IMG/VR virus record: IMGVR_UViG_3300030329_002967
Coordinates: 1-64,000 of that record
Source of the DNA: a virus
DNA: 64,000 nt
Reading direction: 5' to 3' (one strand)
Positions 16,881 to 24,235 of this stretch are shown here, in pieces; within the stretch, counting starts at the first letter, position 1, and the number at the start of each line of letters is the position of its first letter. Both the position numbers and the translations under genes were made by a program. The notes under the pieces were generated by a model. It did not search any database and was not told where the DNA came from. It saw only the letters and a program-made list of their open reading frames with translations.

Positions 16881-18524
16881 TTAATTAACTGCTCTACGCC
16901 CTTTAGTTCTTTTCCTAGCAATCTTAGGTGAGGCACTCAATCCTCCATCAGCCCTAGAAGCGTTACGAGCATTATTTTTAGCCCAGTTCTCCATAGACTT
17001 AAAATCCTCAGGGAACGCCTCGCTAAGAGGCTTCATAATCTCAAGCTGAGCTACCAAGCTCTTACCTGTAATGCTTTCGCCACTCCTAAAGCTAACCTTC
17101 TTAGCCTCTTTAACTGCCGCCTCTATCTCTGCGCTCACAAATCCTTTAGATGCTGTAACCGCTAAATACAGGTCGCTAACCTCTTTAGGGTCTTCATTAC
17201 GCTTCTTAAGATGGATATCTAATACAGCCTTCCGCTCAACCTCATTCGGTGGAAGCACCGCAAACACTTCATCCATGCGTCCCTTTCTCAGCATCTCGGA
17301 AGGTAAGCCCTCAACCCTATTAGCGGTTAGAATCCAAAAGATATCTGCCTCAGACTCCTGCATAGCTGTAAGGAATATACCAAGAACTCGCTGGCTCACT
17401 CCACTATCGCCTCCTCCTTTATGCGCTCCTCCTAAAGCCTTATCAACCTCATCAATAAGAGCAACGCATGGTGACATAGATTCTAACTGCTTAATTGCAG
17501 ACCTAGCTTTAGACTCTGAAGACCCTACGATCCCAGCAAAACACTTAGATACGTCCACCCTAACCAATGGCCTATTAAGAACTGTTCCAGTAGCTTTACC
17601 AAGCAGAGTCTTACCAGTTCCCGGTGGCCCTACAGCAACTATCCCCTTAGACTTATCCACTCCTGCACTATACGCCTCAGGAGTCATACACTCTGAAGCA
17701 GTCTTGATCCACTCTTTAAATACCTCTAACCCTCCTACATCCTCCATGCTGACACCCTTCATCAATTCAAGCACCTCAGATTGCTTAACAACATCAGTCT
17801 TAGAATCAAGAATGGTTCCATTAAAATCAGTAAACTCAATCTCATGCCACTTCTTCTTAGAGTCCTTGGGTGGGCGGTTCTCCACTATCGCCTTAGACAT
17901 CGCAACTTCAGCTTCCATCTGAGTCATTCCAGAAGCAGAACCGACGATGGTATCCTTAAGGCTATCTTCATACATAACAGGCACTTCCTCTCCCTCAGGA
18001 GTAGAAGACTCTATTACATAATCATAAATCTCTGCTATCTCCTCCCTATTCGGAAGATCGTAGTCCACTACGGGGATATCATGCTGTAACTCCTCAGGGA
18101 GATTCTGGCACTCAGGTACAATTAGGACTAGCCTCAAAGCGGTAGACTCGGCAAAATCCCTAGCATAGTGCCTAAGGCACTCTACAAAACCGGGGTGCTT
18201 AGCCAACCAAGGATGCACGGCGTTCATAACAAACACTCCAGCTTCCCAAAACTCCTTGCCCCCTCCATCGATATCCATAATCTTTTTCAATGCCTTATAA
18301 ACATCAGCTACCCCATCCCCATTAACAATAGTACCTGATTCAAACTCTTCCGAAGTATACTTAGTCCACCCATCCCGAATATTCCAAATTCCGAAAGGCA
18401 GTCCCTTAGAGAAGGCGAACTCTCTTAGGGATTCAATAGCCCTAAATGGTTCCCTAGTTCTGGTAAGCATTACCCCGACCCCTGAGGAGGAAAGGGTATT
18501 AATTTGTTTTAAGTATTTTTTCAT
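16881..18524 (-). CDS. Ycf46-like AAA+ ATPase
   Basis: 547 residues. An N-terminal Ycf46-type domain at about 1-170 (a degenerate P-loop-less fold with ...FVMNAVHPWL... and RLVLIVPECQNLP...DIPVVDYDLPNREEI) is followed by a linker and a canonical AAA+ domain: Walker A GPPGTGKT at 299-306, Walker B CVALIDEVD, sensor I ILTANR and an arginine-finger-like LRKGRMDEVF. This double-domain layout is that of plastid/cyanobacterial Ycf46. Members probably remodel proteins. It has its own leaderless-type promoter, identical over 32 bp to that of the DNA ligase, and leads the DUF1257/DUF2997 operon. Confidence 0.82.
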   Translation of the reverse strand: MKKYLKQINTLSSSGVGVMLTRTREPFRAIESLREFAFSKGLPFGIWNIRDGWTKYTSEEFESGTIVNGDGVADVYKALKKIMDIDGGGKEFWEAGVFVMNAVHPWLAKHPGFVECLRHYARDFAESTALRLVLIVPECQNLPEELQHDIPVVDYDLPNREEIAEIYDYVIESSTPEGEEVPVMYEDSLKDTIVGSASGMTQMEAEVAMSKAIVENRPPKDSKKKWHEIEFTDFNGTILDSKTDVVKQSEVLELMKGVSMEDVGGLEVFKEWIKTASECMTPEAYSAGVDKSKGIVAVGPPGTGKTLLGKATGTVLNRPLVRVDVSKCFAGIVGSSESKARSAIKQLESMSPCVALIDEVDKALGGAHKGGGDSGVSQRVLGIFLTAMQESEADIFWILTANRVEGLPSEMLRKGRMDEVFAVLPPNEVERKAVLDIHLKKRNEDPKEVSDLYLAVTASKGFVSAEIEAAVKEAKKVSFRSGESITGKSLVAQLEIMKPLSEAFPEDFKSMENWAKNNARNASRADGGLSASPKIARKRTKGRRAVN

Positions 18525-18532
18525 ATCAGTTT

Positions 18533-18561
18533 ACTATATCACACAAAAAAACATTTGTCAA
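18533..18561 (-). promoter_or_regulatory. Leaderless-type promoter of the AAA+ gene
   Basis: TTGACA, 17-nt spacer ending in TTTGTGTGA, TATAGT; 8 nt to the ATG. The block 18541-18572 is identical to 46080-46111 before the ligase gene. Confidence 0.85.
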
Positions 18562-18611
18562 TATTGAAAATAAAAAATTTTTTACTATACATCTGTTATA
18601 AGATTCTATAA

Positions 18612-18959
18612 TTATATAAATCGAGCTAAGGTTGCGCCTTTGCCTTCTGCCTCTTCGATCATCCCACTAGCTATCTCCATACGAGGCTCAAGATACTCTT
18701 CACGTTGCCCAAAGAAAGTAAACCCATCTATCGCCCTAACCTCTATACCCATATCAATAAACTCTCTTAGGTCAGATAATTTATACTGCTCTACAGATTT
18801 TGAAAATTCTCTAATAGGTATAGGAGGTAAGGACTCGAAGTCTGGGTCATACCCTAAAGCACTCATAAAATGCCTAGTATTCTCTCTAGCCATACTTAGT
18901 TCTTCTTTAGTTTGAACTAAAGAATTATTTTCATCCACAAAATGAAGTGATGCACACAT
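18612..18959 (-). CDS. Uncharacterised small protein with leaderless-type start
   Basis: 115 residues from the ATG at 18959; an upstream ATG at 19007 would translate the promoter and is rejected. I do not recognise it. It is helical with acidic patches and a central LPPIPIREFSKSVEQYKLSDL segment. It sits between the lysis cassette and the AAA+ gene with promoters on both sides, so it is a single-gene unit. Confidence 0.65.
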   Translation of the reverse strand: MCASLHFVDENNSLVQTKEELSMARENTRHFMSALGYDPDFESLPPIPIREFSKSVEQYKLSDLREFIDMGIEVRAIDGFTFFGQREEYLEPRMEIASGMIEEAEGKGATLARFI

Positions 18960-18966
18960 ATCATTA

Positions 18967-18994
18967 TATATAGCACAATTCATAACATTTGCAA
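18967..18994 (-). promoter_or_regulatory. Leaderless-type promoter of the 18959 gene
   Basis: TTGCAA, 16 nt ending in ATTGTGC, TATATA; 7 nt to the ATG. A palindrome lies 17 bases upstream of the -35 box, the same arrangement as at 8638-8699. Confidence 0.7.
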
Positions 18995-19010
18995 GAAAAA
19001 ATATCAACTA

Positions 19011-19027
19011 TTTGAACACTGTTCAAA
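19011..19027. promoter_or_regulatory. Dispersed palindrome, copy 4
   Basis: TTTGAACACTGTTCAAA. It lies between the stop of the 107-aa lysis-region protein and the next promoter. Confidence 0.7.
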
Positions 19028-19351
19028 TTAATCATTATCACTAAGTTTATCTAAAATTTTCGTCTGCTGAACTTCAATCCTTTCCAGCACCCCGTCAGTT
19101 CCTTCCTGTCTAGTTCGTATAACGGCTAAGTCTGTCTTGATCGCTCCTATTGCCTCAGAATGTCTAGTAAGCGTTTCAGAATGAGAGGTAATAACTCTGT
19201 CGTGCCTCTTTAATTCCTCACTTTCAACAGCTTCCCTAGACATCATTGTTAGGGCGAAGGAAACCATAGATACTCCTCCCGTAATAATAGTGATACAAAA
19301 CCATTTAGGTAATTTAACAACCTCTCCGTCTTTAATCTTTTCGGCGTTCAT
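19028..19351 (-). CDS. Membrane-anchored coiled-coil protein, lysis region
   Basis: 107 residues. One membrane segment at about 17-36 (FCITIITGGVSMVSFALTM) is followed by a long coiled coil (about 45-105) built from HSETLTRHSEAIGAIKTDL-type heptads. Proteins of this shape in phage lysis regions include XhlA-type and spanin-like partners of holins. It follows the endolysin gene by 37 bases. Function in lysis is inferred from shape and position. Confidence 0.68.
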   Translation of the reverse strand: MNAEKIKDGEVVKLPKWFCITIITGGVSMVSFALTMMSREAVESEELKRHDRVITSHSETLTRHSEAIGAIKTDLAVIRTRQEGTDGVLERIEVQQTKILDKLSDND

Positions 19352-19388
19352 ATATTATACTACTAATATACATCATCGCCTAAGCACC

Positions 19389-20471
19389 TCAATCAGATGC
19401 TACACGAATTAAGCTTCCCATTTTAAATAGGTCTGCTTCCGCATCACGCCTAAGATGCAGTCCTTTGAGTTTAGAATAATCCCAAAGCCTTTTCATAGAT
19501 CTTATATGCGAGGGAACATAACCAGCATAGCCTCTAGCAATATCAGTCTTAATGTCCCTCATCTCTTTTCGGGTTGATCCCCTCATTGATGCGCCCCTAT
19601 TAAATACCAGAGAAGTAAGTGCCGCATTCTCATGTGGGTGTAATCTAGTTGTAGATATGTCAAACGCTCTTCTAGCTCTCTCACTATAATTAGGAATCGT
19701 AATCTCATAAAACACATGAGAAGCTTGATCCCATGTTACCCTCACCGAGTTCTTAACCCTAGGTAACCCATTATAGTACGCATCTCTTCCTTTTAGCCCT
19801 CTAACCTTTTTTAAGTCTCTCACCATAGAGGCCGTAAGAACGCCTTTAAAAGCCTCTTCTATTTCTGCCTCACTCATATGCCCTAAATCTATTCCGAAGC
19901 CTACAGTGACCCCTGACTGCGTACTACGCCACGCTGGAACAGTAGGCTTCATCAACCTAGACTCATAATAAGCCCTACCGCCTACCTCATAATAAATAAT
20001 CATATCCACACCCTTTTTACTAACAGGCAATTCAGTTGGGCAGGATGCCCTTCCATGCACAATAGAAAAGAAAATAATCAGCCATGTAATTATAATCCAC
20101 TTAGTCTTATCAACTGGAGCCATACGATGCCATCCTACATCAAAAACCTTACCAAAATCCCTACCCAAAGTATTCTTAAACGCCCACCTTAATACTAACC
20201 AACCTACAAGACCAGCTACCGCAACAGTCATAAGCAGATTAAATAACTCTACCAGCCCATAAGAAGCACTAAATGTCTTATAAGAGGCTTCAGCCACTAT
20301 ACTAGAAGAACCCTCAGTCAACTCCACCCCAGTAGCTTCAGCCTCAGCCTTAAGCTGATTACTATCATTAAACCCATTTATAAGATTAATAATAAAAAGA
20401 GCAAGATAAAACCCAGCGATGGTTACACACGCAACCTTAATATCCCTACGAACTGAATTACATTTACTCAT
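19389..20471 (-). CDS. Membrane-anchored endolysin, lysozyme/muramidase type
   Basis: 360 residues. Three hydrophobic segments (about 13-32, 62-83 and 110-132) precede a lysozyme-like domain from about 150: a Tyr-rich start with the probable catalytic Glu in IIYYEVGGRAYYES, then VTVGFGIDLGHM, and ALTSLVFNRGA as the conserved second half. The pattern fits phage-lysozyme/pesticin-type muramidases that cut peptidoglycan. The membrane-embedded N-terminus suggests a membrane-tethered or signal-anchor-release enzyme rather than a soluble one. The start overlaps the o-spanin-like gene by 4 bases. Confidence 0.75.
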   Translation of the reverse strand: MSKCNSVRRDIKVACVTIAGFYLALFIINLINGFNDSNQLKAEAEATGVELTEGSSSIVAEASYKTFSASYGLVELFNLLMTVAVAGLVGWLVLRWAFKNTLGRDFGKVFDVGWHRMAPVDKTKWIIITWLIIFFSIVHGRASCPTELPVSKKGVDMIIYYEVGGRAYYESRLMKPTVPAWRSTQSGVTVGFGIDLGHMSEAEIEEAFKGVLTASMVRDLKKVRGLKGRDAYYNGLPRVKNSVRVTWDQASHVFYEITIPNYSERARRAFDISTTRLHPHENAALTSLVFNRGASMRGSTRKEMRDIKTDIARGYAGYVPSHIRSMKRLWDYSKLKGLHLRRDAEADLFKMGSLIRVASD

Positions 20472-20740
20472 TTGCTACTACCTATAACAACTGCTCTACG
20501 ATAACTCCACTCTGAGTGAAACTTCTGCCCTCTCCCTATAAGAACCCCTTCGGAAAATCGGTATTCAACGCCTTCCTTTAAAGTTATATGAGGAGGGTCA
20601 TAAAGTGCGCTTTCGTTCAATGTCGTATCGTTGCGAAAGACGTTCGAGCCGCAACTTGGCAGAAGGACTACCATCAGAAGCGGCTTCGTCCATTTTATCT
20701 TGGATAGAATAAAGGTAAACACGTTGTCTCCAACTAACAT
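20468..20740 (-). CDS. Probable o-spanin-like lipoprotein (Rz1-like)
   Basis: About 90 residues from the ATG at 20740 (a GTG at 20746 is possible). A hydrophobic stretch PLLMVVLLPSC ends in a lipobox Cys near residue 30, so the mature protein is a small lipoprotein of about 60 residues. It overlaps the small membrane protein at 20598-20789 in a different frame, as Rz1 overlaps Rz in lambda. With the holin and endolysin on either side, an outer-membrane spanin is the best guess; this would imply a Gram-negative host. Confidence 0.55.
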   Translation of the reverse strand: MLVGDNVFTFILSKIKWTKPLLMVVLLPSCGSNVFRNDTTLNESALYDPPHITLKEGVEYRFSEGVLIGRGQKFHSEWSYRRAVVIGSSK

Positions 20741-20789
20741 AAGCACTGTACGCCGTAAGTGCCGCCGCTAGTGCTTTAAGTATTTTCAC
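20598..20789 (-). CDS. Probable i-spanin-like small membrane protein (Rz-like)
   Basis: 63 residues starting at a GTG at 20789 that overlaps the holin stop (GTGA). An N-terminal membrane segment (LKALAAALTAYSAYVSW) is followed by a charged helix of about 40 residues with coiled-coil character. It overlaps the lipoprotein gene out of frame. It is shorter than most i-spanins, so a simple regulator of lysis is the alternative. Confidence 0.55.
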   Translation of the reverse strand: MKILKALAAALTAYSAYVSWRQRVYLYSIQDKMDEAASDGSPSAKLRLERLSQRYDIERKRTL

Positions 20790-20953
20790 TTTTTGCGCTT
20801 ATTCATCACTGACCAGACCAGTCCTACAAGAGTTACAACTGCGGCAACGCCCGTTGTAACTTCTTCTCCTGTAGCAAGTCCTCTTTCAGTGATAAAACCT
20901 CCCCCGAAGGTGAGAATGTGCCTTACGATTCCTAATATAGCTTCCTTACTCAT
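20786..20953 (-). CDS. Holin
   Basis: 55 residues: MSKEAILGIVRHILTFGGG, a Gly-rich first hydrophobic segment, a short polar turn (TERGLATGEE), a second membrane segment VAAVVTLVGLVWSVM, and a basic tail NKRKK. This is a typical small two-segment phage holin that would permeabilise the inner membrane to start lysis. It is the first gene of the lysis cassette. The gene was found by translating the gap upstream of the spanin-like genes. Confidence 0.72.
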   Translation of the reverse strand: MSKEAILGIVRHILTFGGGFITERGLATGEEVTTGVAAVVTLVGLVWSVMNKRKK

Positions 20954-20995
20954 AATTCAATAATATGATGGATTAATATGATTTCAATAAAATAA

Positions 20996-22333
20996 TTAAG
21001 CAGGGACTTCGTAACCCCTAACAATAACGGTAACAGTCTTTCCTATAGAGGGCGTTCCTGCGCTAGTTTGGCGAGTACTTATATAAATCTTCTTAGTGCC
21101 ATCTCCAGTAATACCTGCTCCCGGTGCGCCAAACGAGGTATCTGATGCTGACCTAACTGACCCATCTGGCTGTAAATCATCAGACCATTCCGTAAGCTCA
21201 CCTGTGGTAGAGTTCACATCGCCTATATGAATGGTAGGAGGGTTAGCCCCAGCAGATCCGAGTACATCTGTATCAGTAACAATGTAAGCCCACTCTGTAG
21301 CATAGAACTTAAGCCCATTAGTTATAATAGCATAAGTAGCTAATGGTACATGACCCTCTGTAACAGAGTGCGCTAAGTACAAAGCGGAATCTGCGGCTGT
21401 AGTTCCAGCAGTAACCGTAATAGCGTGTGGGCCGTAATTTACGGCTGTAAGAGTAATTTTATCAGTAGAGCCGTTTGCCGCTGTAATACCAGCAATGCCA
21501 TTAGTAGAGTCTCCTGCCGCACTAGCTCCATACTTTGCTAACGCAGTATTGCTAGTACCATTAATGGCCGCAAGAATATTAGTAGATGATCTAGCAGATG
21601 GGCCAGTATTCTGTATAAATATCTCCCCTGCCGCTGGAGTTACCGCACTAAGGTCAGCAACAAGCTTAAGGGTAATATCTGTCCCAAGTCCACCAGCACC
21701 AGTTGACACATTAACCTTCACTGTATTATCTGATCCAATGCTAACATAGAGCGCATCTGTAGCTACACTTCTAGCTCCGTCTGGTTGAGGAGATGCAGGG
21801 TGTGCATCATTAAGAACAATGTCAGGAAACTCATATTGAGCGAACTTAGCTCCACGACTAGGTGCAGAATCACTAGGACGAAAGACATTATTATGCACAC
21901 GGGCATACACCGTTTGGCTTCTAACCCAATCAGTAGCAGACGTTCCCCCGCCTGACTCAGATAAAGCTACCTCAAACCCTACGTCAACATAAGTTATGTC
22001 ATCGGCGGTAGTTGAATTAACCGCAAGTAATGTATCTATCTCGTCTGTATCAGTATCTATACTAATACTATAAGACCCATCGTCGTTATTAGGGGCTGTA
22101 GTTGTAGACCCGAAAGATACTAAAGATCCATCAAATTTATCCTTCTCTTTAAGAGCTACCGCAACATAAGAAGTAGATGCCTTCTTCCTAGGGTTTCCCC
22201 TATCGTCCAAAAATTGTATATCAAACGAGACATTATCCCCTCGTTTTAAAGGAATTGGGTTTCCTGTACTATATGCGTCAGGAAAGCCTTTTTTCTTCTG
22301 GATAGTCCCGTCTTCTCTAATATAAAGCTTCAC
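20996..22333 (-). CDS. Probable tail-tip or baseplate-associated protein
   Basis: 445 residues. The N-terminal 150 residues (KLYIREDGTIQ...IPLKRGDNVSFDIQFLDDRGNP) look like an Ig/FN-type beta domain found in tail and baseplate proteins. The rest is rich in Ala, Ser, Thr and Gly with short beta repeats, typical of fibre or tail-tip proteins. It is the last gene of the tail block. Receptor binding is an inference. Confidence 0.6.
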   Translation of the reverse strand: MKLYIREDGTIQKKKGFPDAYSTGNPIPLKRGDNVSFDIQFLDDRGNPRKKASTSYVAVALKEKDKFDGSLVSFGSTTTAPNNDDGSYSISIDTDTDEIDTLLAVNSTTADDITYVDVGFEVALSESGGGTSATDWVRSQTVYARVHNNVFRPSDSAPSRGAKFAQYEFPDIVLNDAHPASPQPDGARSVATDALYVSIGSDNTVKVNVSTGAGGLGTDITLKLVADLSAVTPAAGEIFIQNTGPSARSSTNILAAINGTSNTALAKYGASAAGDSTNGIAGITAANGSTDKITLTAVNYGPHAITVTAGTTAADSALYLAHSVTEGHVPLATYAIITNGLKFYATEWAYIVTDTDVLGSAGANPPTIHIGDVNSTTGELTEWSDDLQPDGSVRSASDTSFGAPGAGITGDGTKKIYISTRQTSAGTPSIGKTVTVIVRGYEVPA

Positions 22334-22376
22334 ACTATATTTTAAGATTACAGTAACCCCCTGTCAAGGTCTACTA

Positions 22377-22393
22377 TTTGAACGATGTGCAAA
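22377..22393. promoter_or_regulatory. Dispersed palindrome, copy 5
   Basis: TTTGAACGATGTGCAAA, the asymmetric GTGC version. It lies in the gap between two tail genes, 44 bases before the 22333 start. Confidence 0.7.
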
Positions 22394-22397
22394 TAGT

Positions 22398-23447
22398 CTA
22401 ACTAGGATCATAAGTATTGTCAGGATCAATAGGATCATCAAGTGCATGATCTGAGCCTTTTTCGCCTCCATCGACCTCATTCTCAACTCGATACTTAACT
22501 ATTGTAATATCGCTCATCCAATATTGTTCAAGAGATTCTAAAGTATACGGATGATCATCACGGGTATTCCTTATCTTATCTGCCTCTTCCTTAAAATGGT
22601 TTTCATTTTTGTCATTAGCAATCAGATGAGGGTGATTAGCAGGTAGTTCGGTTTCTTTAAATGTAACCTTCCCTATAAGAAAAAACTGACATCCATAACC
22701 TACCTCATTCTCACCGGAATCCGCAACTTCAGAAGGATCTTTAGTAGCGTCTATAATCCACACCTGCGCCCGATCAGCCCCAGCCTTGATTTGATTTATA
22801 TTATCCGTCCCTCCAGTAAGCTCATTACCATCCTTATCCTTCCTAGAAGTCCACGCTTTAACCCAAATTCTAAAATCCTTAGTAGCTTGTGCATTTACGA
22901 GTTGGGATATTATCCAACCTGCTCCCTCCTCATCAACAGCCACTCCCTCAACGGCCTTACCATCTGCCGCACTCTCCGCTTCTGTAACTAAAGTAGGGAA
23001 TATAGGCTCTATGTCATTTCCCCATACAGGACACCCGTCCTTATCTATAGCCGCATATACATTCTGGTTTTGTTTACGAAAATTACCATACTGATCTGTA
23101 TGCGATAAAATCTCGCCGGGTGATCCGACTTCACAAGCGGCATTAATAAACGCAACACTACCAGTATTTATATACAGTGTTTGATCCGCAAAAGAAAAAT
23201 GTAGCTCAAATCTTCCTACAAACACTCGATTTTGTTCGGGTATTATATCAAATGAGAAATTTACCCCATCGTTAGCCTTAGTAAGGGCAATAGTACTAGA
23301 AGACTGAGGAACTGGTAAAGTCTGATATAGTTTATTAACCCCTTTAGCTAAGGTATTCAAAGCTACTTCCAACTCAGGTTGATCGGGTGCTGAAAACTCA
23401 GGTACGAGTGTAGATCTGTCCTTAGTATTATGATTAATAGTACCCAT
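22398..23447 (-). CDS. Tail protein of unknown type
   Basis: 349 residues, mostly predicted beta with an acidic C-terminus (about 12 Asp in the last 35 residues). The first 60 residues contain a helix (LEVALNTLAKGVNKLYQTL) that could trimerise it. It lies between two other tail genes downstream of the tape measure, the usual place for tail-tip components. No family recognised. Confidence 0.6.
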   Translation of the reverse strand: MGTINHNTKDRSTLVPEFSAPDQPELEVALNTLAKGVNKLYQTLPVPQSSSTIALTKANDGVNFSFDIIPEQNRVFVGRFELHFSFADQTLYINTGSVAFINAACEVGSPGEILSHTDQYGNFRKQNQNVYAAIDKDGCPVWGNDIEPIFPTLVTEAESAADGKAVEGVAVDEEGAGWIISQLVNAQATKDFRIWVKAWTSRKDKDGNELTGGTDNINQIKAGADRAQVWIIDATKDPSEVADSGENEVGYGCQFFLIGKVTFKETELPANHPHLIANDKNENHFKEEADKIRNTRDDHPYTLESLEQYWMSDITIVKYRVENEVDGGEKGSDHALDDPIDPDNTYDPS

Positions 23448-23449
23448 TA

Positions 23450-24223
23450 TTAAATGTTAATTTTCGCTCCCACAGGATAAATATCTTTATTCCATTTCCT
23501 TACTCCTGACAGTCTCCAATTCCTAGTAACCTTAAACCCCGTCCCTACAGGTTCGACATCACACGAAATCTGTAACCAATCACGCTGGGGGTGACCATTT
23601 AAATTACCCATGCCGTGACCATCGGGAATCCTAAGTCTTTTACCAATATTATTTAGATGTTGTGCGATAACAAATGCATCTTTCTTCGGCACTAACCTAG
23701 TTTCAGAGAAAATAAACCCTCCTTCCAAATAGGATTTAACACCGTAAAGGGCATTGCCGGCTTCATCAATAAACCCTTCAAACTTATGTTGGCCCTTCAT
23801 ACCCTTTGGAGTCCATCTCGCCCCGTTTAATGGCAAGCCCGGAGTTCCAGCAAAATCCTCAAAATCTGGATGAGTTTCAATAGGCTCGTTAGAAGAAGTT
23901 CCCCTTAGGCTATACTTGGTGCTAGTATCTTCTTCATCTTCTTCATCTTCGCCTGTTGGATCGGGTATCCCCTCAAAATTTACCTTAACTTGAGCCAAGC
24001 ATCCGGGTTGTCTTGTAATAGTAGCCGTTTTAAATCTTAACCAATCAAAGTCAGGGTGAACCCTTATTTGATTCACCAGTACAGGAGCTACCTCATACTT
24101 GCAGGTATAGGTCAATGAAGCCTTCGCTATACCATCCTCATCGTAATTAATTGTAGCAGGTACATTCTCTACTAATTTAATTAAACTCTCGCCTATATAA
24201 ACTGTATCTATCTTTGTTGCCAT
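23450..24223 (-). CDS. Distal-tail-like protein
   Basis: 257 residues. It follows the tape measure gene by 12 bases, the position of the distal tail protein in siphoviruses. The sequence is beta-rich, with two similar halves: each has a strand TYTCKYEVAPV- or ISCDVEPVG-like followed by DWLRF or DWLQI. This internal repeat suggests a duplicated beta domain. No specific family was identified, so the name rests on position. Confidence 0.55.
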   Translation of the reverse strand: MATKIDTVYIGESLIKLVENVPATINYDEDGIAKASLTYTCKYEVAPVLVNQIRVHPDFDWLRFKTATITRQPGCLAQVKVNFEGIPDPTGEDEEDEEDTSTKYSLRGTSSNEPIETHPDFEDFAGTPGLPLNGARWTPKGMKGQHKFEGFIDEAGNALYGVKSYLEGGFIFSETRLVPKKDAFVIAQHLNNIGKRLRIPDGHGMGNLNGHPQRDWLQISCDVEPVGTGFKVTRNWRLSGVRKWNKDIYPVGAKINI

Positions 24224-24235
24224 ATCAATTATGCT

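Noticed and set aside
17071-17922. A 283-codon plus-strand frame opposite the AAA+ ATPase
   Set aside because: It is the mirror of a strongly supported gene, is Ser/Leu/Pro-rich as such shadows are, and has no promoter or ribosome-binding site.
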